The notes below the pieces were generated by a model. That model searched no databases and was not told the origin of the DNA. It was given only the letters and a program-made list of their open reading frames with translations. A DNA stretch of 64,000 nt from the NCBI GenBank assembly GCA_043228905.1, contig JBHGNT010000005.1:7812001-7876000 (forward strand), given 5' to 3'. The position numbers were made by a program, and so were the translations under genes. Positions 11,229-22,559 of this stretch are shown here, piece by piece; position 1 is the first letter of the stretch, and each line of letters starts with the position of its first letter. Origin of the DNA: Azolla caroliniana (lineage: Eukaryota > Polypodiophyta).

Positions 11229-11770
11229 AAAGAAAAGTCACTACTATCTCAAGCTAAATTTAGCTTCTTTGAGAAAGTAACAAATCTATGTGGTGCCAAC
11301 GATCATGTTGTGCAACCAAGGAAAAAGAACCCTTAATTTTGAGTTTTGAAGGAACACCAAAAACCCCATCTGCAAACATGTCAATAATTAACAATACAGA
11401 AAAGAGAAGAAGAGAAAGAAGAAAACCCTAGAGAAACCCTAATTTTAGAATGAAAAAGAAGGAAAGTAAAAGAAAACCTGGATCTCATTCGTTTTGATAG
11501 AGGATCTGTCTCATCTATTCTTCTTCTTCTTCTTCTTCTTCTTTCTCCTTGTTTTCCGGGAGAGAAGAAGAAGAATGGTAGTGAGGATCTCTTTAGGCCA
11601 TGATGAGTGAGAGAAGGGGAGGAATTTCAAAACCCTTTTGGAAACCCAAATGGCCATCAATCGATCATATACATGTATGTATATGCCCAGCAACAGAGAG
11701 TAGAGAAAGGAAAGGAAGAATAAAGTTGAGGATGAGGGCATGGTAGGCCCCTTCCACATTGTTCAGTCAA
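11229..11770 (-). promoter_or_regulatory. Likely 5' leader of the RINGv gene, possibly with a leader intron
   Basis: On the minus strand a donor-like CCAG|GTTTTC near 11477 and an acceptor-like TTTGCAG near 11371 could bound a short leader intron. A TTC/GAA-rich stretch at 11515-11560 looks like a plant 5' UTR. No transcript evidence is available. Confidence 0.35.
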
Positions 11771-11819
11771 TCATTCATCCCTTCATTGAGACAAAGAAAA
11801 GAGAGAGAAAAGGGATCCA

Positions 11820-12130
11820 TCTACTCTGCATATACCTATCAGATCTACACTGCATATACCTATAGAATACATACATATGTACATATATGATATACCTATA
11901 CAATACATTCATATGTACATTATACATATATGGAGGACATGTATGTACATACATACATATCTCCATATACCTATACATATATGTACATACATACATACAT
12001 GATACATATATGGAGGACATGTATGTATTTGTATATACCTATACATACATGTATCTGCATACACTTGCTAAGTTTGTTTGTATATGTATTTTTATACGCT
12101 TATGTATGTATAAGTAAGTATGTATTCCTA
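11820..12130. repeat. TATG/CATA-rich low-complexity tract
   Basis: Dominated by TACA/TATG words, with two copies of ATACATATATGGAGGACATGTATG at about 11922 and 12001. Open frames across it (Y, M, I, H-rich) are compositional artefacts. Confidence 0.85.
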
Positions 12131-13990
12131 TATGTATATTAACAACTTCCCTGATGTATTAGGCCTTGTGCATCTGCATATTGTAATGTATACACACACA
12201 CACACATATTTATGTGGTTGTAACTTGTAAAGAATCTTCCGTGTGTTGAGCCTTGTGCTTTCCTTCGGGCAAGCATGCTGATTGTTTTTGTCGAGACTCC
12301 CCACCCCCACCCCACCCTGAAGACATCACCAACTCCATGAATGTGATCGATATTATTAGGAAAGCAGACATTACATATGTACTAGAACACGATCTGAATA
12401 GACATGTCAGTGTTTGATCAAAAAGGTGTTGATGGGTTTGGATTTTATTACATATGTAGCTTGATTTATAATATACAATCATAACTTATAAGAATAAGCC
12501 TTACTTGTGGTAGGTTGGTTCATTTTGTCCATGTAAAAGTCATTGGGTTGCATGTTCGACCTCGTTTACATCACCATGGAAATGAATCGTATTTTCCTTG
12601 ACCTAATAAAATGGTCCTTGGCATGTGGATCCACCCCTCGTGGTGATTCAGTATGAATTTTACCTTTTTCTCGCAAACGTGTTGATGATTTAACATTTAG
12701 AAACCAATGAGAGAAAGTCACATTGATGTGTGTTTATTGATACTTAGTAAACTATCATTTTTTATATCCATTAAGACATAAGATGAAAGCTTGCTACTTG
12801 GATAACATTCCTAGTTTTAAGTCGTTTTGCTAAACTACTCTTTCAAAACCCACAACGCCTTGTTTCAATAGAATTCATACTCTCCACTGAACACAAATCT
12901 CATAATACGATTGTTGGCCCACGTCATGAAGGTTTGTGTTTCCACACATTCCAAAATGTATACTACAAATCCTTTGCATGAAGTTATAATCTCACTCTAA
13001 GTGAGTTGCGACATCAATAGAGATGGACATGACAACACAATACCAACCAATTAAAAATGCTTTTGCTTTCTTTTTTGAAATCTAACATGAAGTTAAGTCC
13101 CAAGGAGATAAGTCAAGTTTATAGCTCATTCACACTTTCAATTTTACATGGTCGTATCATTACAAAACTGACATAACCAACCAACTCTGATCCTGTCTCG
13201 AAGTCTATACCTAGAATAATATTTGAAAAACAATAAAAATATAAAGGGAAGTTTGTGAATGTTGAGTGGGTGTACGCTTTGTTCTTGCAAATTGTGTCTC
13301 AATGTCTATAGTATATACCTAGAGTCAAAGAATTTTCTCAAAGTTTTCACTCTCTAGTTTTTTTATCAACTTGGATGGATTTGAAACTCAATAAAATTGG
13401 TGTAAAGTGGATATATTACATACATATTTATTGACCACGGGAAGATCAAGAATACTTTTTCAATATTTCAATCTCCACATGATTATTTTATAGTTTCCAA
13501 TTGCAATCATATGTAGTGTGTATGTGATGTGCACATGTTTATGGCATCCCATCTCTCCTTGTTCTATTTTCCAATCTAACCACCTCTTGACTTCCTACTT
13601 CTCAAATAAAATAGAGTATAAAGAATGATTACAAATTGCATGAGCAAGAAAGTGTGAAATAACATATCATCAACAGCAAATGCCACAAAAGAAAAGATCA
13701 ACATCAAAAAATTGGCTATCAACAAGAAAAGGTAGCCCCAAACAGATAGCAAACAATAAATCCATACAACAATGTGGGTCAACCCATCTTGTACACAACA
13801 AGATACATTAAAGATATGCTACCATGCTAGCCCCATTGGCATTTCATTCCATACTATGATGTGAATCCCAAAATCATTCCATATTACCTTTATGTGTTTC
13901 CATTACGTAAATTGGCATTTTGAAATTGAAGGTGTAAAATATTCATATCAGAAAAAGGACGTTACATCAAAGAATTTTACATCCAGCCAT
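12131..13990. other. Intergenic, no gene seen
   Basis: No coding region could be supported. A segment at about 12490-12620 has a TGGTAGGTTGG word and a TTCGACC word about 60 bases apart, faintly like the A and B boxes of a tRNA-derived SINE, but without a clear tail. A hydrophobic minus-strand frame at 13576-13782 has no family features. Confidence 0.45.
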
Positions 13991-14187
13991 ATCTAATACA
14001 TATCACAAAGCTTTATCCAATTCGACAATTCACATTCGGGTAGCACCTTACAACAAGCTAAGGTGATGAGCAAGGCAATATCAAAATAAGAATGTTCCAT
14101 CCTCCCATAGCTAATACATATCCCAAGGCCTTTATATCCAATTTGATGCAACACAAATTGGGAAGGCAGTGCCACCCAAAAAAAGTC

Positions 14188-14717
14188 TGTTACCCCGTAC
14201 GAGATGTACGGAGAGTCAGTGTGATGAGCGAGGGTCGAATGTTATCATGATGTTGTTGTGTATGTGTAGGGGACATAAATGTAATTGTGAGTCTATACGT
14301 ATGTGAACACATGCACACGTGTGTGCATGTGGATGGATACGAGGAGGTGTGAGTGAGTGTCTAGTATGAATGCTCAAGGGGGCTTACACCCCTATGTATC
14401 TATCCCCTCTTGTACTATTTAACCCCTTATGGGGAATGAATGAAATATGAAGGAATCATTTCTCTCTATCTATCTCTCTTTTCATCTCTCTCTCTCTCTC
14501 TTCCCTCCCCTTAACGTTGAACCCCCTTGGGAGGGGGGTGGAGCCATTCTAGGCACCACCCCCCACCCCGCAATGCTTCTTAATGCTTGTCTTGTTCTCT
14601 ATATGATCTCTCTCACCATCATACTCTTCATCATCTTTGCTATTTCACCATGTCTATCTTCGTCATCGTTAACCATCATCATCCTTAACCCTAACCCTAA
14701 CTCTAAAACCTACAACA
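14188..14717 (+). mobile_element. Solo LTR or TRIM element
   Basis: Starts TGTTACCCCG, ends CTACAACA, and is flanked by a perfect 5-bp direct repeat AAGTC (14183-14187 and 14718-14722). The TG..CA termini and 5-bp duplication are the hallmarks of LTR retrotransposon insertion. Inside are a TATA-like CTATTTAACC near 14417, a CT-rich leader at 14458-14510 and a CCCTAA double repeat at 14687-14698. Internal retroelement sequence is absent, so this is a solo LTR from recombination or a very short TRIM. Related to 5529-5983. Confidence 0.8.
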
Positions 14718-14722
14718 AAGTC

Positions 14723-15424
14723 CACTGACATGTACACCTACATAGGAAGCTATACTATGGAATATGGAATTCAGATTAGACGGTTGGGGGATGACACTGA
14801 TTACTCCTAGCCAGATATGGAAGTAGCTCAAAATGAAATAAATTCTTGTTTTTGATTTAGTACATTTATTTTAGACAAATTTCGGGCTTTTCCCATTCCC
14901 GTGGCACACTCCAAAAGCACCAATTATCTATCACTCGCAATAAACAAAGGTGATAATCATGTATACGTAGAATTCTAAGTATTCTGTATTTCAGATACAA
15001 ACTATCAATGGCCATATCAGCAACTTCAGAAAAGAAAATCAAAGTATTCAAGCTTCCACTTTAAAACCCCACATCTCAGCCCCCCGACAAAAAAAATCGC
15101 ACGAAAAAGATGAATTCAGTTTTGCTTTTCCGCAATATCGTCCATTTCCAGAACAAATATCAAGTTCTGTTTTTAAATTTGCAAGTTTCTCATATTATAC
15201 TAATGAATAAATGATTTCCTCCATGTTCATATATATAAATCAATTTATATTCACTTTTGATTGCTACGTTATCTATCAAAAGATTTGATCAACAAGTAAA
15301 TGCATCCCTCCAAGTTGATGATCAATTAAGACAATCAATTTCTTGACATCATCAAAACAAAGGCTATATATTTATATATATATATATATATATATATAGC
15401 CTCCTAACAAATTGTATCAATATT
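14723..15424. other. Intergenic and 3' flank of the BADC gene
   Basis: AT-rich; the part next to 15425 likely includes the 3' UTR of the minus-strand BADC gene. A (TA)n run lies at 15374-15400. No other feature. Confidence 0.45.
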
Positions 15425-18400
15425 TTACTTGATGCCCGCAAAGGAAGGCCGAATTGCAATGAGTGGTTCACCATAGCCCACAGGTTCTGTTCCCAAACAC
15501 AAAAAACAAACAGATGAAAAAGATCAAAATATTTTAACAATGCATAAATAATATGAATAAAAGAAGACCAATCACCACATCTCTCACCTCCATCTTTGCA
15601 TAAGATCTTCATCACCTCTCCAGAATTCGGCGCCTGCAAAACAAAAATACACAATTTACCTTACATTTTATGCAAATTTTTCAAATACACAATTTACATT
15701 ATGCAAATTTTTAGGCAAATTGACCGCAAACTGATGATAACAAGAATACACAATTTACATTACATTTGATGCTCTGGCACTTGCTAATGAGGTCATGCCA
15801 CAATATGACATTGTTAAACTACATGCCAATAAAACTCGACACCTATTTTATTAATCCCCTTGTTAACATCCTACACAATATGTTTCTACATCTGCGACTA
15901 TGAACTAAGCATTCAATAAAGATAGATAAATTCTTTCCTGTTCAACCAATAACACGAAACAGATATGATAAACTCGGAAAAGGATGCAGAAACGGCATAC
16001 ATTCCATATATTGCTATATGAATGTTGTGAAGCACGACAGATGAATACATTTCTTTTCATACTGAATATATATGACCATTGAATACTCATACCTCAATAG
16101 GTTGTTGTGTGCCAAGCTGATCCACATAACATACTACTTGTCCTTCTTTAACGATTTGGCCCTGTCAAACATTGAAAGTGAGAAAATCGATGCATAAGGG
16201 GCACCAGCATGACAAAATAAAATCGCCAAAAAGGTTTCAGCTGCAAGCAATCAGCGAGTAATATTGTAGAACGAGAACAAAATAGATATATATATATATA
16301 CCTCCTCACACAATGGCCGACCACTCTTTTTCTTTACAACTCGAGACCTCCTAAAGAAGCCCACCTTTTGAAGATAAAAATTTGTTAGTTTGTATATCAA
16401 ATACTGGGACTTGGAAAAACATTTTGCTCTGGATTACTGCTACGTGCACAGAAACATTAACATACACAATCTGCAGGGTAACATAATGTACACACTAAGT
16501 ACACATCAACCTATCTCGAGTCCTCAATACATATTAACTCGTAGAAAAAGTTATTGCAAATGACTTTATGCACACTTATGGGTTATGTCGATTATGCAAA
16601 GACAAACACATCCACATGAAAATAGGTTTATCTCTATATTTATGAGTGACATCAAATGACAGTTATTAGCTATTATGTGTGCACGTCTATCTGCAAGTGG
16701 GACGATCCCTTATCATAAAGTTTGGCATCCAACAAAGGTTATATGTTCGTGCACAGAGCAATTATAGTGCCCAATAGAGAAAATAACAGGATGAACAGAA
16801 CCAAATGCAGACAGTTTTATTTCTTTATCTTTAAGATTGACATCTACGATACATTTTGACTCCTACAGAAAGTTACCACATTGCAAATGGGTTTATCCAC
16901 ATGCAAATGGGCTTATTTATCTGTATTTAAGAGCGACGTCCATGACAGTTATTAGTTCCTACATGTCGACATCCACCTGCAAATGGACTGACCTGTTACC
17001 ACTAAAATTGACACCCAATTAAGGTTATGTGTCTGTGCACAGATCTATTATGGTGCCCAAAAAGAAAAATAACTTGAAGAACACAACCACATGCAAAAGT
17101 CTAATTTCTCTATCTTTAAGATTGACATCTGATGAAGGTTATTATATGTGTGCACATCCACATCTGAATGGGCCAAAATCGTATGTCATTAAGACAGACA
17201 CCTATTGGAGATTATGTGTCACATGCACACAAAACAATAACGGTGCCAAAAACAGAAAAGATTTAATTGGACAAAAACGTCCACATGAAAATAGGCTTAT
17301 CTCTCTATCTTTAAGATTCACGTCTAATCAAGGTTATGATTAATGTCAGCATCCACATGCAAATGGGCCAAGCTCTTGATATTGTTAGGCTTGACACCAG
17401 GTGAACATTATGTGTGCAAGTGCACATAAAACAAATATTGCATCTGAAAAGGGAAAGTAATTAACTACATTCATATCATGCAAAACAAACCTTGGGAGAG
17501 GTGACGAAATGGAGTCCTTCATTGGCTGCTGCCTCCAAAAGCCCGATCTTTGATTCCCCTTTCGAGTTAGGATTAGAGAGAGCTAATGCAACAGACGGAG
17601 CAGAAGTTTTCGGTGTCGTCACAGGAGTAGTGGTGGAAATGATTCCTGATTCCTCCATAGGTTTGCTCGGAATGGGTGGAGCAACAGCTACAACTGGAGG
17701 AGTTGAACCTTTCAATTTTGTCACATCCCTCTTCACTCTTAGCTTAAAAGAATCCACCTAAAGTTGAAAAATAAAAAAGGCTCTCTTACTAATTCCAAAA
17801 AGCCCACATTTTAACTGTTTTATCACGTCCTTCTCTCTTAGTAATTCCAAAAAGCCCATGTTTTAAAAGTTTTTATCACATTCCTCTCCGTTGCTAGCCT
17901 TAAAAAGTCCACCTAGAGTTGGAATAAACGAACAAACAGCTCCTTTAGTTCTTTCAAGAACCCATATCTTGAATATTTTTGTTTTCTCATATCTTACAAT
18001 TCTCTAATGTCAATCAATAAAGCATTCTTGCATGTGATAGTTTAAAAAAATCTAAACCTTGAGCTGGAGCTCTGCAATACTCGTTTCATCGCAGATCTCC
18101 ATTAATAAGGATTGCACCTGTGAAAAAATTGTAATAATTTATATCTATACTCAATTAGATCAGCCAAAACAAGCAAACAAATCATGTTGGAGGACATATA
18201 GAACCCACCTCAAAGGAAGTGGGAGAAAGTGAATCACGTTGGTTCTTAACCTCCGGTTCATCTTCTACTTCAATAACCTCTGCAAAATGTATTCAAGATA
18301 ATATATGAATGGGTTACACAGTGTCAAGAAAAGACTATGCATGATGAGGAAGAAGGTACGCCATGTAATATCAGGATGCTAATTGACATGCTATACATGG

Positions 18401-18978
18401 GTTTTGGGTTAATGCATGATGCTGATGGAGGGACGCATGATGATAAGATACATCCATACATGCATGGCTATGAAAGAAAAAAAAACACCCATATAGGCAT
18501 GAAGGAGAAGTACATCCATACATGCATAGTGATGTAGAATTACATACATATGCATGATGATACGTGTGTAAAACACACAGGTACACCCATTCACACACAA
18601 CAACACTGACATGCATTATGGAAATGACATAAAGAATGACTGAAAAAACAGGAAAGCTTACTTTGTGCAGTATCAGCGACAGATGCAGACACCGGCTTGC
18701 GATCTCTGAGTATAGAAGACTGAAGATAAATTCTCTCTATTCTTCTCAGAGGCTGACCCATCATAATTGCAGATCTAGAACAAATTTGCGAAGGCGGGCA
18801 CAAGGGCTTGAACACATGACTCAAATTCCCTGCTCAAAGAAACAGAGCAGAAGAGAAAGAAACAGAGTGAAAACAGAGCACCAAACACAGAAACAGAGCT
18901 AGGAAGGAAGAGAATGTATATTGAACCTGGAGTTGCCATGGATGAAGCAGAGGTAGGGGAACAGAGGGACTCCATCAT
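15425..18978 (-). CDS. BADC: Biotin/lipoyl attachment domain-containing protein (BADC-type), nine exons
   Basis: Exons in order: 18978-18927, 18829-18662, 18279-18209, 18117-18058, 17757-17491, 16364-16302, 16161-16093, 15633-15588, 15486-15425. All introns are GT..AG; the joined frame is 858 bp, 285 aa plus stop. The C-terminal 80 residues match a biotinyl domain in layout (EEGQIVKEGQVVCYVDQLG...SGEVMKILCKDGEPVGYGEPLIAI). The biotinylated EAMKxM motif of a true biotin carrier is missing and is replaced by YVDQLGTQQPIE. That is the established hallmark of plant BADC proteins, which bind plastid heteromeric acetyl-CoA carboxylase and restrain fatty-acid synthesis. The N-terminus is rich in S, T and P with few acidic residues, fitting a plastid transit peptide; a Pro/Ala/Thr-rich linker occupies exon 5. 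Two ATGs stand in tandem at the start; I used the first. Confidence 0.88.
16600..17460. repeat. Degenerate tandem array of about 190-bp units in BADC intron 5
   Basis: Units begin near 16609, 16800, 16898, 17087 and 17279, each opening with a variant of CCACATGCAAATGGGC followed by TTATCT...TTTAAGATTGACATC. Spacings are about 191, 98, 189 and 192 bp, so the second unit is truncated. Sequence divergence is high. The array fills most of the intron between exons 5 and 6 (17490-16365). Confidence 0.75.
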
Positions 18979-19019
18979 AAATCTAACAACTTAGATTAGA
19001 GAAGACAGAGATTTCCTGC

Positions 19020-19043
19020 AAAACTATATATATATATATATAC
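19020..19043 (-). promoter_or_regulatory. TATA-like AT run upstream of BADC
   Basis: A TATATATATA run lies about 45-65 bp upstream of the BADC start codon on the minus strand. It could be the TATA box, though the leader would be short; it may also be a plain AT microsatellite. Confidence 0.35.
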
Positions 19044-19343
19044 CTTCTCTTCCCTTTCAGCTTCTCATATTCTTAATGAATGAAGGGGTGGGGGGGAGCT
19101 ACTTTCCTTCTTAAATATTTTTTTACTCCTTCTGTCTACTAATAACTACTTCAAAGGAAAGGGCTTTTTGCATGGAAGAAAATTGTGTATATGTAATATG
19201 TATTGTATGTTATGTTACAACTTACATATGAATTACATATATTTTAGGGGGGGGGGGGTGGGTAGATCACTTTTATGGATGGATGAAGCTTTTTTGTTCC
19301 ATTTGCAGCTTCATAGAAAAGAGATGGCCTCTTGCTCCTTGCG

Positions 19344-19830
19344 CCATCATTAGTTTCATTAGTTCAGTTCGCTCGCCTTCCTTCCAGCATATGTATACAT
19401 AGACCATGGGCCCCTCACAAGATCCCTAGACTTCCTTTTGCTCACCATCATTGTCTCCCCCTACACCTTTCTTCGTTCGACCTCTATCGTGTTTGGCTCG
19501 CCCTCCTTGCTAACAAATAATCGTTCATGCCTCCTGCCAAATCTTGTTTATTGTCACCTCCTCCTCCAATCTTTTCTTCCATTTATTGTACCACTCCCTC
19601 TAACCTTCCTTTGAGATACTCTCTCCTAACCATCTCTTCCATAACATTTCCATGTATACTTTCTTCACCTTCATATCGGGCGGGCAAAGTGTCGAATCGT
19701 TTGTCACCTCATTTTGCTTGCCTTCCTTCCAGCATATATGTAGACCATGGGCCCCTCACGAGATCCCCAAACTTCCTTTTGCTCACCATCATTGTCACAT
19801 CATTAGTTCAGTTCGCTCCCCCCCAACCCC
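19344..19830. repeat. Direct duplication of about 100 bp
   Basis: A segment at 19372-19460 (CTTCCTTCCAGCATAT...GACCATGGGCCCCTCAC...CTTCCTTTTGCTCACCATC) recurs at 19719-19800. A neighbouring TTAGTTCAGTTCGCTC word also appears at both sites (19357 and 19804). C/T-rich open frames through this region are compositional. Confidence 0.8.
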
Positions 19831-20640
19831 CCCTTTTTTTAGGGCCATTACAATGTTGCAATTGCTTTCATGATTTATATGGACTCGCACATACTAGATT
19901 TTGGGTATTTCTAGCGTGTTTTCATGCTAATATATATTAACTTTGCACATCAACGTACATTCATGCTTCTAATTGTGGTTGCTAACTTGAAATTGCATGG
20001 TTCTCGCTCCTTTTCTAAACCGGGATAATGTATTGTTAGTGCCCATATAACTGTGCATTGAATCTGTGATTAGGAGCAAAATCAAGGCAGGGGATTGGGC
20101 AATCAACATTTGTGTGATCTTATCACAATCTACATTTGGGATGCCTACAATATCGACGATGTGTCTATTTGCACCCAAATCATAAAAAGAGCCAGATACT
20201 TAGCTAAGGGCGTGTGCAATAATATGCATTGTCTGATCTAGATTAAAAAATGTGCCCTACTCAAACCCTACCATTCAATATCCAGATGCCCTACTCACGC
20301 CCTAAATCACGACCTAATCACATTAACAAGATGCCCTACTCACACCTTTCCGCGGAAGACACCTATTCACACCCTTCCAACCCCCTAGACACCTTGCTCA
20401 GCACAAGACACCCCACTATAATGATTGGGTTTAGGGTATAAAATCTGCTGCCTGTCTTTCTCATACATTTTTCAAAAAACTACCTGCACCTGCAAATCAT
20501 TCAGGTATCTTTCCTTCAAATGATTCTTCAGTTTTCTGCTTTCTTCTCCTAAAAAGTTTTTAGGAATCTTCAGCTTTCCCGCACTCTGAAGATGAAATAA
20601 TCTTCAGGACACTACATATATGTTTGTCTTAAGACTAGAA
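19831..20640. other. Intergenic with reiterated CCCTACTCA words
   Basis: At 20255-20350 the word (A/G)TGCCCTACTCA occurs three times. A TATAAAA box at 20438 could be a core promoter, but no gene I can recognise follows it on the plus strand. Confidence 0.4.
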
Positions 20641-21340
20641 TGACTCAAAGAAGAGAGCATTTTAATGGTATCCTATACCTTTTTGCGACATGAGAAGAAT
20701 GTAAAGTTCCTTGAGTGAAAGCCTAAACTCCAAAATGTGTCACAGGTAGGCAGTCCATGGAGCAGTTGATCGCAATATATCCATATTGTTGTCCACAAAG
20801 ACCCAGAATCTAACCCATGCAATAAAATGGCAGCACTTGAATCTCTGGATGGATCGCCATAAAGGCCAAAATCCATGACTATCTGTCTTGAAATTCCAGG
20901 ATCAATTTGGATCCCAAATCCTCATAACTTATAGAGATCGCCGAGATTGTTATTCCGGTTTGACTTCCGCTTGTTGAACAATGATTTTGAAAATGAATAA
21001 TTAGAAATTATGTTTACTTTGAACAATGACTAGATTTTTCAAATGATTCTTCTTTGTTTTGCTTTTATCTCTCTTTTTCTGTCTCGGCTCCTTCTTGACC
21101 CTCGGTTTTGGTTTGATGTCTTGCCCTTTAAATTTCTTAACATACATTCCAACATTTCTTGGTTTCTCCTTGTCATTCAGCTTTTCGGAATCCTCATCCC
21201 AACCTATTTCACCATTTTCACTGATCAGACCTTTCTTGAAAAACAAACTGTAAAAGCTTATTTCAGATTAAAGTTATAGCTTACTGTTTAGCTGGCTCGG
21301 CCTTCTTTAAGTCAGGTGGTTTGCCATAAAAAACATACCT
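20641..21340 (-). other. Orphan exon-like fragments, minus strand
   Basis: On the minus strand an exon-like piece at about 21340-21287 (reads YVFYGKPPDLKKAEPAKQ) ends at a GTAAGC donor. It joins in frame, across an intron ending TTTTACAG, to a second piece from about 21248 to 21001. The second piece is lysine-rich (KKEPRQKKRDKSKTKK) and ends at a stop. Both splice signals are good, but I recognise no family and found no upstream exons. A further 67-codon frame lies at 20876-20673. Possibly the 3' end of an unknown or decayed gene. Confidence 0.35.
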
Positions 21341-21957
21341 GTAAATTAATAGAATTTATACTAGAGCCAATTAGTAGAGATTACAAGCTTTTCAGGAAAT
21401 AAATAAGAGAAGGATGTTGTTTGGAGCATAGCAAAATACAAAATATTTAGAATTTCAGCAAAGGATTCAAAACCAAACAAGTACACATAAATGTAATGTA
21501 AAAACCCTAAAGTGGGTACTGCAACAACCTCCAAAAAATGGCCTAAATAAGTTACAAATAGTACAATGCTCACTCATCTAATTACTTCTCCAGGTTCATT
21601 AGTTAAATATAAATGCATTTGCTTGTTTTCCGTTTGTATATATATTTATCTCTAGATTTACATTTCAAAATCATTAATCTGACTTTCCTGCAGCCCACAA
21701 ACTCGTTAAATTTTTTGCCTCTGCCTCTCATTGTACATCAGCTCTTTCAGGTCTCTCAAGAATTCACTAATTATCCCCTCTTTTCATGATGTCAAAGTTT
21801 GTGACAGTAGTTGCATGTTTTTTGTGCCTCTATCCTCATGTTGTTGTGTCTCTCAAAACACATTCCTCATTATTTTGACAAATGGTTGTCTTTTGTAATT
21901 TGATTTAGATTGAATTTCTAAACTATAATAAGATGGCATGTATACATATTGCTTGTA

Positions 21958-22335
21958 TAGATGGTTGCCACGTCCAAACACTTCGACTAGTTTGATGTCG
22001 AGTGGGGTGGTGCATATCACAATGAAGGGAGGTATGTCACTTCCTCATATTGAACAATGTATACCATGTTTATAATACAACAGTGATGCATGTGTGCTGA
22101 AAAACTGGTTTTGGTTTTAGGGTTTATGTTAGAAGGGGTCATAGAAACAACCTATCCTTGAAGAAGATGGACCCCAAACCGGAACAGGCCCCATCAAAGG
22201 AAGATGCTACCCCATTTGGTGAGTTCATGTACATCCTTATAATCCGTCAATATTTATGTATATATTGACCATGAGATTCTAATGCATATGTTACACCAAA
22301 TTTACAGACCCACTCTAGTTATTCAAGGATCAGGG
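21958..22335 (+). other. Orphan exon-like fragments, plus strand
   Basis: A piece near 21961-22030 ends AGG|GTATGT. A piece at about 22121-22218 begins after TTTTAG and ends at a GTGAGT donor; a third follows TTTACAG at 22307. The first reads through one TAG codon at 21988. The joined reading is basic then acidic (VRRGHRNNLSLKKMDPKPEQ). No family recognised; may be remains of a small plant gene. Confidence 0.3.
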
Positions 22336-22559
22336 ATAGGTATGCACTCCCCTTGATCTTTAGTCTCTTAGAATGGATTAGTGGGGCAAAATATTTTACA
22401 AAAATTGATTTATGAGGTGCACATAACATTGTTTGGATTCGATTGGAAAACATCTTATTTGATTAGGAGATCGTTTGTTAGCAGAATCATTTTAGTGGCC
22501 TCATCTATGTAAATTTATCAAAGATTATGTTTGCACATGTGATACATGTTGTAGAACAA
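22336..22559. other. Intergenic, no feature seen
   Basis: AT-rich, without recognisable features. Confidence 0.4.

Noticed and set aside
10987-11280. Plus-strand Asp-rich frame (DDDDDD)
   Set aside because: Shadow of the (GAT)n tract that codes for serine on the other strand within the RINGv exon.
12490-12620. Possible SINE with A/B box-like words
   Set aside because: Boxes are weak, no tail or target duplication found.
13576-13782. Hydrophobic 68-codon minus-strand frame
   Set aside because: No start context, homologous motif or splice partner; AT-rich DNA often yields such frames.
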